A program made the position numbers and the translations under genes. A model generated the notes under the pieces. It was not told the origin of the DNA. It ran no database searches and was given only the letters and a program-made list of their open reading frames with translations. Positions 39,586 through 49,981 of a DNA stretch of 54,257 nt are shown here, in pieces; position 1 is the stretch's first letter, and each line of letters opens with the position of its first letter. Where the stretch lies: NCBI GenBank assembly GCA_963746465.1, contig CAVVAY010000001.1, positions 1 through 54,257 of the forward strand, in the 5' to 3' direction. This stretch comes from CAVVAY01 sp963746465 (lineage in GTDB: Bacteria; Actinomycetota; Actinomycetes; JACCUZ01).

Positions 39586-40695
39586 ATGTCCGCACCGAAC
39601 AAGTCCTACGACCCCGTGCAGGTGACCCCCTTGAACGCCGACGAGGTCGAGCACGCCCGGGACGCCGCGCTCGCCGCCATCGCGGCCGCCGCCGATCTCG
39701 ACGCGCTCAAGGCCGCCCGGCTCGAGCATGCCGGCGACAGGTCGCCGCTCGCGCTGGCCAACCGGGAGATCGGCGCACTGCCGCCGGCCGCCAAGGCCGA
39801 GGCCGGCAAGCGGGTCGGCGCTGCCCGCCGAGCGGTGTCCGAGGCACTCGCGTCCCGGCAGAGCCAGCTCGAGCAGGACCGCGACGAGCGCGTCCTGGTC
39901 GAGGAGACGGTCGACGTCAGCCTTCCCTGGGACCGGGTGGCGCCCGGCGCCCGGCACCCGCTGACCACCCTGAGTGAACGGGTCGCCGACCTGTTCCTCG
40001 CGATGGGCTACGAGTGGTCGGAAGGTCCCGAGGTCGAGGCCGAGTGGTTCAACTTCGACGCACTCAACATGCCGCCCGACCACCCGGCGCGCACCACCCA
40101 GGACACCTTCTGGGTGGGCTCGCCCGACTCCGGGGTCGTCCTGCGCACCCAGACCTCGCCGGTGCAGATCCGCACCATGCTCCGACGCGACCCGCCGATC
40201 TACGCCGTCTCGCCCGGCCGGGTCTACCGCACCGACGAGCTGGACGCGACGCACACGCCGGTCTTCACCCAGGTGGAGGGACTCGTCGTGGACGAGGGCA
40301 TCACGATGGCCCACCTGCGCGGCACCCTCGACCACTTCGCGCAGGCGATGTTCGGCGCGGGAACCACGACCCGGATCCGCCCGGCGTACTTCCCCTTCAC
40401 CGAGCCCAGTGCGGAGATGGACCTGCGGTGCTGGGTCTGCCACGGCGACTCGGTCGGCAACCCGGACCGGCCGTGCCGCACCTGCTCCTCCGAGGGCTGG
40501 ATCGAGTGGGGCGGCTGCGGCATGGTCAACCCGCGGGTGCTGGTCGCCTGCGGCATCGACCCGGACCGCTACACCGGCTTCGCGTTCGGGATGGGCATCG
40601 AGCGCACCCTGATGTCCCGGCACGGAGCCGAGGACATGCGCGACATGGTGGAGGGCGACGTGCGCTTCGCGCGCCCCTTCGGGACTGAGGTCTGA
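39586..40695 (+). CDS. pheS: phenylalanyl-tRNA synthetase, alpha subunit
   Basis: PheS carries the catalytic class II domain of the alpha2beta2 enzyme. The 369-aa protein has an N-terminal coiled coil (about residues 20-100), motif 1 around GYEWSEGPEVEAEWFNFDALNMPPDHPAR, motif 2 (TQTSPVQIRTM; GRVYRTDELDATHTPVFTQVEG) and motif 3 (GCGMVNPRVL...GFAFGMGIERTLM). The frame continues upstream in the kinase end, but ATG 39586 has a box and a ribosome site. Its TGA overlaps a 14-codon ORF that leads into pheT. Confidence 0.97.
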   Translation: MSAPNKSYDPVQVTPLNADEVEHARDAALAAIAAAADLDALKAARLEHAGDRSPLALANREIGALPPAAKAEAGKRVGAARRAVSEALASRQSQLEQDRDERVLVEETVDVSLPWDRVAPGARHPLTTLSERVADLFLAMGYEWSEGPEVEAEWFNFDALNMPPDHPARTTQDTFWVGSPDSGVVLRTQTSPVQIRTMLRRDPPIYAVSPGRVYRTDELDATHTPVFTQVEGLVVDEGITMAHLRGTLDHFAQAMFGAGTTTRIRPAYFPFTEPSAEMDLRCWVCHGDSVGNPDRPCRTCSSEGWIEWGGCGMVNPRVLVACGIDPDRYTGFAFGMGIERTLMSRHGAEDMRDMVEGDVRFARPFGTEV

Positions 40696-40739
40696 TGCGC
40701 CCGCTCATCCAGTTGCAACTCATGCAGACGGAGATCTGA
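40695..40739 (+). CDS. 14-aa bridging ORF between pheS and pheT
   Basis: ATG 40695 overlaps the pheS stop (TGATG) and the ORF, MRPLIQLQLMQTEI, ends in TGA 40737-40739 that overlaps pheT ATG (TGATG again). Its last residues TEI and stop mirror the pheS ending TEV and stop, and TGATGCGC recurs 44 bp apart, so the segment looks like a tandem duplication of the gene junction. It has no Phe codon. Inferred role: pass re-initiating ribosomes from pheS to pheT. Confidence 0.4.
   Translation: MRPLIQLQLMQTEI
40713..40727 (+). promoter_or_regulatory. ARG-box-like sequence in pheS-pheT junction
   Basis: TTGCAACTCATGCAG shares ACTCATGCAGA (with the next base) with the second ARG box before argC (44774-44790). 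It could be a chance or duplicated match; no promoter-like box is next to it. Confidence 0.25.
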
Positions 40740-43222
40740 TGCGCGCCCCGCTGTCCTGGCTGCGGGAGTACGCCGACCTGCCGGCCGGTGTCACCGGGCG
40801 CGAGCTGGCCGAGCGCCTGGTCGCGGCCGGCCTCGAGGTCGAGACCGTGCACCGGCCCGGGTACGACGTCGACGGCCCGGTGGTGCTCGGCCGGGTGCTC
40901 GCCTTCGAGGAGGAGACCGCCTCCAACGGCAAGACCGTCCGGTGGTGCCAGGTCGACGTGGGCGAGCCGGAGCCCCGAGGTGTCGTGTGCGGCGCGCGCA
41001 ACTTCGCCGTCGGCGACGCCGTTGTCGTGGCCCTGCCGGGTGCCGTGCTTCCGGGCGGCTTCGCCATCACCGCCCGGACGACCTACGGCCACGTCAGCGA
41101 CGGGATGATCTGCTCCAGCCGCGAGCTCGGCACCGGTGACGACCACGACGGCATCCTGGTGCTGGACGGCGCTGTCACCGGCGAGGCCGTGCCGGGTGTC
41201 GACGCCGTCGACCTCCTCCAGCTGCGCGACGAGGTCCTGGACATCGCCGTCACCCCCGATCGCTCGTATGCCCTGTCGATGCGCGGGATCGCGCGCGAGG
41301 CCGCCGCGGCGTACGACGTGGCGTTCCACGACCCCGCCGGCCTCGACCCGCTGCCCGTCGACGGCATGGGCCACCCCGGTGTCGTCGCGGACCCCGGGGC
41401 CGCCGACCGGCTGGTCCTGCGCACCGTGACCGGGCTCGACCCTGCCGCGGCGACCCCGCTGTGGATGTCGCGGCGGCTCACCCATGCCGGCATGCGGGCG
41501 GTGTCGCTGGCCGTCGACGTGACGAACTACGTCATGCTCGAGCTGGGTCAGCCGCTGCACGCCTTCGACCGCACCCGCCTGCAGGGTCCGGTCACCGTTC
41601 GCCGCGCAGCGGCCGGGGAGAAGCTCGAGACCCTCGACCACGCCGTGCGGCCGCTGGACGCCGAGGACGTGGTGATCGCGGACGACTCCGGGCCGGTCGG
41701 GCTGGCCGGCACGATGGGCGGCCTGACCACCGAGATCGACGCCGGGTCGACCGAGCTGGTGATCGAGGCCGCGCACTTCGACCCGATCGCCGTGGCCCGG
41801 ATGGCCCGTAGGCACAAGCTGTCCAGCGAGGCGTCCAAACGCTTCGAGCGCGGTGTGGACGCCGAGCTGCCTCCGGTGGCATCCACCCGGGCGGTGGCTC
41901 TGCTCACTGAGCTCGGCGGCGCCACCCATGTCGGGTCCACCGAGGTCGACCACCCCCGCGCGACCCGGCACATCGACCTCGACCCGGCGCGACCCGGCCG
42001 GACCGCCGGCATGCCGATCGGCGAGGACGTCGTGGCCCGGCACCTGGCGCAGATCGGCTGTCTCGTCGACACCGCGGTGACACCGTGGAGCGTCACGCCA
42101 CCCACCTGGCGGCCCGACCTCGCCTACCCGGCGGACCTCGACGAGGAGGTCATCCGCCTCGTCGGCTACGCGCAGGTCCCGTCGATTCTGCCGCAGGCCC
42201 CGGCCGGCCCCGGGTACGACGAGCAGCAGCGGCTCCGTCGCCGCATCGGGCTGGCGCTGGCGCACACCGGCTACGTGGAGGCCCCGTGCTACCCGTTCAT
42301 CGGGGAAGCCGACCTCGACGCGCTCGGCCTGCCGCCGGGTGACGGGCGTCGGCACGCCCTGCGGCTGGCCAATCCGCTCAGCGACACCGAGCCGCTGCTG
42401 CGCACCACGCTGCTGCCGGGGCTGCTCGCGGCGCTTCGCCGCAACGTCGGCCGCGGCAACAACGACGTCGCCCTGTTCGAGGTCGGCCCGGTCTTCCGGC
42501 CCGGTCCCGACCCGCTGCCGGCAGCGCCCCGACCCCCGGTAGATCGCCGCCCCTCTGCTGCGGAGATCGCTGCGCTCGACGCCGCACTGCCGGCCCAGCC
42601 GCGCCGGGTCGCCGCGGTGCTCGCGGGCGATCGCGGGCAGCCCGGTTGGTGGGGACCCGGGAGGGCCGCCGGCTGGGCGGACGCCGTCGAGGCCGCGCGC
42701 GAAGTCGCCCGGCAGGCCCGGGTCGTGGTCACCGTGCGGGCGGACGTGCACGCCCCGTGGCACCCCGGCCGGTGCGCCGCCGTGCTGCGCGACGGCGAGG
42801 TGGTCGGCCACGCGGGCGAGCTGCACCCCCGCGTCGTGGCGGCGCTCGGGCTGCCCGGGCGCAGCTGCGCGATGGAGCTCGACCTGGACCTCCTCGGCCT
42901 GGACACCTCCCCGGTGCCGGCGCCCCGGCTGTCCACCTATCCAGCAGCGACCCAGGACGTCGCACTGGTCGTGGACGCGGACGTGCCGACGGCCGAGGTC
43001 GAGGCGGCGTTGCGGGCCGGTGCCGGCGACCTGCTCGAGTCGGTGCGGCTGTTCGACGTGTACCGCGGCGAGCAGGTGGGGGAGGGCAAGGCCTCGCTGG
43101 CCTGGGCGCTGCGGTTCCGGGCAGCCGATCGCACCCTCACCGTCGAGGAGGCCACTGCCGCGCGGGATGCAGCAGTGGCCGAGGCGACCCGGCGTACCGG
43201 AGCGGTCCTGCGTGGTGGCTGA
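40739..43222 (+). CDS. pheT: phenylalanyl-tRNA synthetase, beta subunit
   Basis: PheT recognises tRNA-Phe and edits mischarged Tyr-tRNA. The 827-aa protein has the N-terminal tRNA-binding OB fold (about residues 40-150; VVCGARNFAVGDAVVVALPGA), B3/B4 editing domain (about 210-375; SLAVDVTNYVMLELGQPLHAFD and GTMGGLTTEIDAGSTELVIEAAHFDP), B5 (about 400-475), the class II-like core and the C-terminal FDX-ACB anticodon domain (about 735-827; YPAATQDVALVVDADVPTAEVEAALR). Its start is coupled to the bridging ORF. Confidence 0.97.
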   Translation: MRAPLSWLREYADLPAGVTGRELAERLVAAGLEVETVHRPGYDVDGPVVLGRVLAFEEETASNGKTVRWCQVDVGEPEPRGVVCGARNFAVGDAVVVALPGAVLPGGFAITARTTYGHVSDGMICSSRELGTGDDHDGILVLDGAVTGEAVPGVDAVDLLQLRDEVLDIAVTPDRSYALSMRGIAREAAAAYDVAFHDPAGLDPLPVDGMGHPGVVADPGAADRLVLRTVTGLDPAAATPLWMSRRLTHAGMRAVSLAVDVTNYVMLELGQPLHAFDRTRLQGPVTVRRAAAGEKLETLDHAVRPLDAEDVVIADDSGPVGLAGTMGGLTTEIDAGSTELVIEAAHFDPIAVARMARRHKLSSEASKRFERGVDAELPPVASTRAVALLTELGGATHVGSTEVDHPRATRHIDLDPARPGRTAGMPIGEDVVARHLAQIGCLVDTAVTPWSVTPPTWRPDLAYPADLDEEVIRLVGYAQVPSILPQAPAGPGYDEQQRLRRRIGLALAHTGYVEAPCYPFIGEADLDALGLPPGDGRRHALRLANPLSDTEPLLRTTLLPGLLAALRRNVGRGNNDVALFEVGPVFRPGPDPLPAAPRPPVDRRPSAAEIAALDAALPAQPRRVAAVLAGDRGQPGWWGPGRAAGWADAVEAAREVARQARVVVTVRADVHAPWHPGRCAAVLRDGEVVGHAGELHPRVVAALGLPGRSCAMELDLDLLGLDTSPVPAPRLSTYPAATQDVALVVDADVPTAEVEAALRAGAGDLLESVRLFDVYRGEQVGEGKASLAWALRFRAADRTLTVEEATAARDAAVAEATRRTGAVLRGG

Positions 43223-44027
43223 CCTCGCGGGTCAGGTGGCGCTGGTCACCGGCGCGGGCCGGGGCATCGGGCGCGATCTCGCACTGGCGCTCGCCCGGGA
43301 CGGTGCCTCGGTCGCACTGCTGGGCCGCAGCCCGGCAGCGCTGCACGCCGTCCTCGCCGAGATCGTCGACGGCGGGGGACGCGGCCTGGCCCTGCCGGCC
43401 GACGTCACCCGGACCGGAGAGGTGCGCGCCGCCGTCGACAACGTCGCGCGCCATCTCGGTCCGGTCGACCTGCTGGTGAGCAACGCCGGGTTGCGCGAGA
43501 CGGTCGAGGCGCCGCCGTGGGAGGCCGACCCGCTCGACTGGTGGCGGGTGATCGAGACCAACGTGCGCGGGCCGTTCCTGCTCGCGCACGCGGTGCTGCC
43601 GTCGATGGTGGCCCGCGGGACAGGGCGGGTGCTGCACCTCGGCAGCGGGATGGGCCAGTGGCCGAACCCGGGCTGGTCGGCCTACGCCACCTCGAAGGCC
43701 GCGGTGTCGCGGATGACCGACTCGCTCGCGGCGGCGCTCGACGGCACGGGTGTCACGGTCCTGGAGGCCAGCCCCGGCCTGGTGCGCACCGGGATGACCG
43801 AGACGATGTGGGGGCCGCCCGAGGAGCAGACCTGGACGCCGGTCGACCGGATGGTCCAGCTCGTCCTGCGGTTCGCCCGCGGCGATCTCGACGCTCTGCA
43901 TGGCCGGTTCGTGCACGCGGCACGGGACGATCTCGATGCTCTGGTCGCGCGGGCCGCCACCATCGTGGCCGACGACGCCCGCACGTTGCGGTTGCGCCGG
44001 TACGGCGACGACGACCCGCTCGGCTGA
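43212..44027 (+). CDS. short-chain dehydrogenase/reductase
   Basis: A 271-aa Rossmann oxidoreductase. Cofactor motif TGAGRGIG (residues 13-20), NAG in LLVSNAGLRE, catalytic Ser/Tyr/Lys in LHLGSGMG and SAYATSKAA. The Arg after the glycine motif region (LLGRSPAAL) suggests NADPH preference. The substrate is unknown. GTG 43212 overlaps the pheT end by 11 nt (GTG 43215 is an alternative), so it is read from the pheST mRNA, though there is no metabolic link. Confidence 0.85.
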   Translation: MVADLAGQVALVTGAGRGIGRDLALALARDGASVALLGRSPAALHAVLAEIVDGGGRGLALPADVTRTGEVRAAVDNVARHLGPVDLLVSNAGLRETVEAPPWEADPLDWWRVIETNVRGPFLLAHAVLPSMVARGTGRVLHLGSGMGQWPNPGWSAYATSKAAVSRMTDSLAAALDGTGVTVLEASPGLVRTGMTETMWGPPEEQTWTPVDRMVQLVLRFARGDLDALHGRFVHAARDDLDALVARAATIVADDARTLRLRRYGDDDPLG

Positions 44028-44045
44028 ACGGCTCGGTCGGCTCGG

Positions 44046-44711
44046 TCAGGCGGCGACGGTCGCGACCACGGCGTAGCGCTCGTCGTCGACCTCGCGGCCC
44101 CAGAGCACGGCCTCGCTGCTGAGGCAGACCACCTCGAGCCTGCTGACCAGCGGGTCGAGCGCCGCGACCAGGTCCTCGGCGCGCACTCCGCCCTGCCACG
44201 GCATGGTCTCGGCGCCTTGCGCATACGGCGCCACCGCTCCTGCCGGCCACCAGCGGCCCTCGATCAGGACCAGCCGGCCGCCGGGTCGGACCAGGCTGAC
44301 CCACCGGGCCAGGGCGGCTGCCGGGTTGGGCAGTGTCCACAACACGTGCCGGGCGAGAACGGCGTCGACCCGCCCGTCGCCGATCTCCGGGTCGGCGGCG
44401 TCGCCGACCAGGAACGTCGCGTCGCGCCCGGCGCACTTGCGACTCGCCTCGGCCAGCATGGACGGCGACAGGTCGACGCCGATGACACGGTGGCCGGTCT
44501 CGGCGGCGAGCAGCGACAGCGAACCGGTGCCGCACCCCAGGTCGAGCACGGTCCCCGGCGTGGCCGGCAACCAGGCCGCGAGGCGGGTGCTCCAGGCGGC
44601 CCGGGTCGCAGGGTCGAGCAGGCCGTGGTCGGGGTCCTCGTCGTAGCGCGGACTCTCCGCCTCCCAGAACTCCAGCACGGTCGGCAGCGCGGCATCGGGC
44701 ATCTCGGGCAT
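44046..44711 (-). CDS. class I SAM-dependent methyltransferase
   Basis: A 221-aa methyltransferase with SAM motif I VLDLGCGTGSLSLLAA, the acidic end of strand 2 in VIGVDLSPSML, the motif GDAADPEI and the strand PGGRLVLIEGRWW. The acceptor is unknown. Several ATGs precede the domain; ATG 44711 is chosen because AGGA lies 8 nt before it. A longer start at 44786 would lie within the ARG boxes of divergent argC. It is convergent with the SDR gene; the 18-bp gap holds GGCTCGGTC twice in tandem. Confidence 0.82.
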   Translation of the reverse strand: MPEMPDAALPTVLEFWEAESPRYDEDPDHGLLDPATRAAWSTRLAAWLPATPGTVLDLGCGTGSLSLLAAETGHRVIGVDLSPSMLAEASRKCAGRDATFLVGDAADPEIGDGRVDAVLARHVLWTLPNPAAALARWVSLVRPGGRLVLIEGRWWPAGAVAPYAQGAETMPWQGGVRAEDLVAALDPLVSRLEVVCLSSEAVLWGREVDDERYAVVATVAA

Positions 44712-44753
44712 GCCGGGCATCCTGCCAGGTCCGGCCGACGGGCGGCATTCCGG

Positions 44754-44790
44754 TTTGCATGAGATTGCGGCCTCCTGCATACTCATGCAG
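44754..44790 (+). promoter_or_regulatory. double ARG box (ArgR operator) at argC
   Basis: TTTGCATGAGATTGCGG (44754-44770) and CCTGCATACTCATGCAG (44774-44790; inner CTGCAT-ATGCAG palindrome) lie 20 bp apart, the spacing expected for two ARG boxes bound by one ArgR hexamer. The second box overlaps the likely -10 (TACTCA, 44780-44785) and abuts ATG 44791, so ArgR with arginine would block the arg operon. ArgR is encoded within the operon. Confidence 0.65.
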
Positions 44791-45822
44791 ATGGGACGGA
44801 CAGCAGCGGTGGCGGGAGCCAGCGGCTACGCGGGCGGCGAGCTGCTGCGGCTGCTGCTGGGGCACCCCGGCCTGGGCCTCGGAGCGGTCGCGGCCGGGAC
44901 CGGCGCCGGACGGCCGGTCACCGACCTGCACCCCCAGCTGCCCCAGCTCGGCGGCGTCACCTTCGCCCGGACCGAGCCGGCTGCGCTCGCTGACGCCGAC
45001 CTCGTCTTCCTCGCCCTCCCGCACGGGCAGTCCGCGGCCCTGGTCGCCGAGCTGCCCGCCGATCAGCCGGTGGTCGACCTGGGCGCCGACTTCCGCCTGA
45101 CCAGCAGTACCGACTGGTCCACCTACTACGGCGGCGAGCACGCCGGCAGCTGGCCGTACGGCTTGCCGGAGCTGCCCGGCGCCCGGACCGTGCTGGCCGG
45201 CGCCACCCGGGTCGCGAACCCGGGCTGCTACGCCACCTCGGTGGCCGTCGCGCTTGCGCCGCTGCTTGCCGCGGGGCTCGTCGAGCCGGCCGACGCCGTG
45301 GTCGTCGCCGCGTCGGGCACCTCCGGAGCCGGTCGGTCGGTGAAGCCCGCGCTGCTCGCCAGCGAGGTGATGGGCGCCTTGTCGGCGTACAAGGCGGGTG
45401 GCGTTCACCAACACATCCCGGAGATGGAGCAGGCGCTGTCCGCGGCGGCCGGCACCGGGGTCACGTTGTCGTTCACCCCGGTGCTGGCACCGATGCCCCG
45501 CGGGATCCTGGCCACCTGCACCACCCGGCTGGCGGCCGGGACCGGGGAGGCGGCGCTGCGCGAGGCCCTGCACGCGGCCTACGACGACGAACCGTTCGTG
45601 CACGTGCTGCCCGAGGGCACCTGGCCGACGACCGCCGCGACCCTGGGCAGCAACAGCGTGCAGCTGCAGGTCGCCGCCGACCTGCACAGCGGTCGGGCCG
45701 TGGTGGTCGCCGTGCTCGACAACCTGGTCAAGGGCGCTGCCGGACAGGCCGTGCAGAACGCGAACCTGGTCCTCGGCCTGGACGAGACCGCCGGCCTCCC
45801 CATCAACGGAGTCTCACCGTGA
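44791..45822 (+). CDS. argC: N-acetyl-gamma-glutamyl-phosphate reductase
   Basis: It reduces N-acetylglutamyl phosphate with NADPH in arginine synthesis. The 343-aa protein begins RTAAVAGASGYAGGELLRLL (nucleotide-binding GASGYAG), holds the catalytic Cys in VANPGCYATSVAVAL, and has the HQHIPEMEQ and FTPVLAPMPRGI segments. ATG 44791 is preferred to the in-frame ATG 44785 because it lies 5 nt after a -10-like box and no ribosome site is seen. It heads argCJBDFRGH, under the double ARG box. Confidence 0.96.
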   Translation: MGRTAAVAGASGYAGGELLRLLLGHPGLGLGAVAAGTGAGRPVTDLHPQLPQLGGVTFARTEPAALADADLVFLALPHGQSAALVAELPADQPVVDLGADFRLTSSTDWSTYYGGEHAGSWPYGLPELPGARTVLAGATRVANPGCYATSVAVALAPLLAAGLVEPADAVVVAASGTSGAGRSVKPALLASEVMGALSAYKAGGVHQHIPEMEQALSAAAGTGVTLSFTPVLAPMPRGILATCTTRLAAGTGEAALREALHAAYDDEPFVHVLPEGTWPTTAATLGSNSVQLQVAADLHSGRAVVVAVLDNLVKGAAGQAVQNANLVLGLDETAGLPINGVSP

Positions 45823-46970
45823 GTGTCACTGCAGCCCACGGGTTCCGGGCCTCCGCCGTCGCCGCCGGGCTGAAGTCCAGCGGCCTGCTCGACGTCGCGG
45901 TGATCGTCAACGACGGACCGGAACGGTCCGCGGCGGCTGTCTTCACCGGCAACCGGGTCAAGGCCGCCCCGGTGGTCTGGACGCAGCAGGTAGTCCGGGA
46001 CGGCCGGGTCGACGCCGTCGTCCTCAACTCCGGCGGGGCCAACGCGTGCACCGGGCCGGCCGGCTTCCAGGACACCCATGCGACGGCGGAGTGGGCCGCG
46101 ATGGCGCTCGGCGTCTCGGCCGGCGACGTTGCGGTGTGCTCGACCGGCCTGATCGGCGACCGGCTGCCGATCGACCGACTGCTCGCGGGCGTCGACGCCG
46201 CCGTGCCGCTGCTCACCGTCGCCGGCTCGGACGACGCCGCCCGCGCCATCATGACCACCGACTCGGTCCCGAAGCAGGCGGTCGCCGTGGGAGCCGGCTT
46301 CCTGGTCGGCGGGATGGCCAAGGGCGCGGGCATGCTCGCGCCCGGGCTGGCCACCATGCTCGTGGTGCTCACCACGGACGCCGTCGTCGAGCCGGCCCGG
46401 CTGGAGGCCGCCCTGCGGCGGGCCACCGCGGTGACGTTCGACCGGGTCGACTCGGACGGCTGCATGTCGACCAACGACACGGTGCTGCTGCTCGCGTCCG
46501 GCGCGTCAGGCACCGCACCCACCGACGACGAGCTGTTCGCCGCCGTCGAGACGGTGTGCGCCGACCTGTCCCGTCAGCTGGTCGACGACGCCGAGGGCTC
46601 GACGAAGAGCATCGCGGTCACCGTCACCCGGGCCGCGTCGGTGGGCGACGCGGTCACCGTGGCGCGCGCCGTGTCCCGCAGCAACCTGCTCAAGTGCGCC
46701 ATCCACGGCGAGGACCCCAACTGGGGCCGGGTGCTCAGCGCCGTCGGCACCACCGACGCGGCCTTCGAGCCGGAGCACCTCGCCGTGGCGCTGAACGGTG
46801 TCTGGGTCTGCCGGGACGGCGCGGCTGCCGAGGACCGCGCCAAGGCCGACCTCTCGGCCCGCGAGGTGGACATCACCGTCGACCTCGGCGCCGGCGCCGA
46901 GGAGGCCACGGTCTGGACCAACGACCTCACCGCTGCCTACGTGCACGAGAACTCGGCCTACTCGACATGA
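45819..46970 (+). CDS. argJ: glutamate N-acetyltransferase (bifunctional ornithine acetyltransferase)
   Basis: ArgJ recycles the acetyl group from N-acetylornithine to glutamate. The 383-aa precursor self-cleaves before a catalytic Thr within KGAGMLAPGLATMLVVLTTDA; other motifs are LNSGGANACTG and the C-terminal NWGRVLSAVG. With ArgJ the cyclic pathway needs no argE or argA in the operon. GTG 45819 overlaps the argC stop by 4 nt. Confidence 0.96.
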   Translation: MSVTAAHGFRASAVAAGLKSSGLLDVAVIVNDGPERSAAAVFTGNRVKAAPVVWTQQVVRDGRVDAVVLNSGGANACTGPAGFQDTHATAEWAAMALGVSAGDVAVCSTGLIGDRLPIDRLLAGVDAAVPLLTVAGSDDAARAIMTTDSVPKQAVAVGAGFLVGGMAKGAGMLAPGLATMLVVLTTDAVVEPARLEAALRRATAVTFDRVDSDGCMSTNDTVLLLASGASGTAPTDDELFAAVETVCADLSRQLVDDAEGSTKSIAVTVTRAASVGDAVTVARAVSRSNLLKCAIHGEDPNWGRVLSAVGTTDAAFEPEHLAVALNGVWVCRDGAAAEDRAKADLSAREVDITVDLGAGAEEATVWTNDLTAAYVHENSAYST

Positions 46971-46984
46971 AGGCCAGCGCATGA
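46967..46984 (+). CDS. 5-aa bridging ORF between argJ and argB
   Basis: ATG 46967 overlaps the argJ stop (ATGA), encodes MKASA and ends at TGA 46982-46984, overlapping argB ATG 46981 (ATGA). It is too short to be judged by composition; its interest is that it repeats the stop/start chain seen at pheS-pheT. It may only be a by-product of a 10-nt spacer. Confidence 0.25.
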   Translation: MKASA

Positions 46985-47870
46985 ACAGGCATGCGAAGGC
47001 GCTCGAGAAGGCCAGCGTCCTCGTGGACGCGCTGCCGTGGCTGGAGCGGTTCCACGGGCGCACCGTGGTGGTCAAGTTCGGCGGCAACGCGATGGTCGAC
47101 ACCGCGCTGCAGCAGGCCTTCGCCGAGGACGTCGTGTTCCTCCGGTACGCCGGGCTGCGTCCGGTCGTGGTGCACGGCGGTGGCCCGCAGATCACCAAGC
47201 AGCTGGACCGGCTGGGCATCGAGAGCGTCTTCGCATCCGGCCACCGGGTCACCACGCCGGAGGCGATGGACGTCGTGCGGATGGTCCTCGTCGGCCAGGT
47301 GCAGCGCGAGATCGTCGGCCTGGTGAACGCTCACGGGCCGTTCGCGGTCGGACTGTCCGGCGAGGACGCGCACCTGTTCACCGCCGAGCCCCACCACCTC
47401 GAGATCGACGGCGCGCGGGTCGACCTCGGACTGGTGGGTGACGTGGTCGCGGTCGACCCGGGCATCGTGCAGGGCCTGGTCGCCGACGGCCGGATCCCGG
47501 TGGTGTCCAGCATCGCCCGCGGCACGGCCGGTGAGATCTACAACGTCAATGCCGACACCGCGGCTGCCGCGCTGGCGGTGGCGCTGGGCGCGGAGAAGCT
47601 CGTCGTTCTCACCGACGTCGAGGGGCTGTACGGCGACTGGCCGAAGGACGGCAGCGCCCCCGAGCCGGACGACGTGATCTCGAGCATCTCGGCCGAGGAC
47701 CTCGACGCGATGCTGCCGAGCCTGTCGACCGGGATGGTGCCGAAGATGACCGCGTGCCTTCGCGCGGTGCGCGGCGGTGTGCCCAAGGCGCACGTCATCG
47801 ACGGCCGGGTCCCGCACGCGCTGCTCGTCGAGGTGTTCACCGACGAGGGCGTCGGCACGGAGGTGCACCG

Positions 47871-47874
<4 letters not shown>
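46981..47874 (+). CDS. argB: acetylglutamate kinase
   Basis: It phosphorylates N-acetylglutamate, usually the arginine-inhibited step. The 297-aa amino-acid-kinase fold has VVVKFGGNAM (residues about 30-39), VVVHGGGPQITKQL, the substrate Arg/Asn region YNVNADTAAAALA and GLYGDWP. An N-terminal helix (HAKALEKASVLVDALPWLERFHG) is the type needed for hexamer formation and arginine inhibition in other bacteria. Confidence 0.97.
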
Positions 47875-49057
<1,183 letters not shown>

Positions 49058-49061
<4 letters not shown>

Positions 49062-49981
49062 CCCGGCACTTCCTGCGCGACGACGACCTGAGCCCCGACG
49101 AGCTGGTCGAGGTGCTCGACCTGGCCGACCGGATGAAGGCCGACCGGCTGGGCCTGCAGCCGCTCTCTGGGCCGCGGGCCGTGGCCGTGGTGTTCGACAA
49201 GCCGTCCACCCGTACCCGGGTGTCCTTCTCGGTCGGCATCGCCGAGCTCGGCGGCTACCCGCTGGTGATCGACGCGCAGTCCAGCCAGCTGGGCCGCGGC
49301 GAGCCGGTCGAGGACACCACGCGGGTCCTGGACCGGCAGTGCGCGGCGATCGTCTGGCGGACCTTCGGCCAGGACCGCGTCGACGCGATGGCCTCGGTGA
49401 GCCGGGTGCCGGTGGTGAACGCGCTGACCGACGAGTTCCACCCGTGCCAGATCCTCGCTGACCTGCAGACGGTGCGGGAGCACAAGAAGGTGCTCGCGGG
49501 ACTCACGCTGACCTACCTCGGCGACGGTGCGAACAACATGGCGCACTCCTACCTGCTCGGCGGAGCGGCCGCCGGCATGCACGTCCGGGTGGGCTCTCCG
49601 GAGGGGTACGACCCCGACCCGGCTGTGCTGGCGCGGGCTCGGAAGATCGCCGCCGCGACCGGCGGCTCGGCGGAGCAGGTCCGTGACCCGCACGCCGCCG
49701 CCGAGGGTGCCGACGTGCTGGCCACCGACACCTGGGTCTCGATGGGTCAGGAGGGCGAGTCCGACGACCGGTCGGCGCCCTTCGTCCCGTACGCCGTCGA
49801 CGAGGCCGCCCTGGCCCGCGCGGCTCAGGGTGCCGTGGTGCTGCACTGCCTGCCGGCGTACCGCGGCAAGGAGATCGCGGCGGCGGTCATCGACGGCCCG
49901 CAGAGCATCGTCTGGGACGAGGCCGAGAACCGCCTGCACGCCCAGAAGGCCCTGCTCGCCTGGCTCCTGGAGAAGTCGTGA
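49058..49981 (+). CDS. argF: ornithine carbamoyltransferase, anabolic
   Basis: It makes citrulline from ornithine and carbamoyl phosphate. The 307-aa protein has the carbamoyl-phosphate loop KPSTRTRVSF (residues about 48-57), DEFHPCQILADL, the ornithine-binding DTWVSMGQE and HCLPAYRGKEI. GTG 49058 overlaps argD by 4 nt. Being inside the arg operon it is the biosynthetic enzyme, not linked to the arcC gene at 31667. Confidence 0.97.

Noticed and set aside
40695..40739. Phenylalanine attenuation leader peptide for pheT
   Set aside because: The 14 codons include no Phe and no terminator follows.
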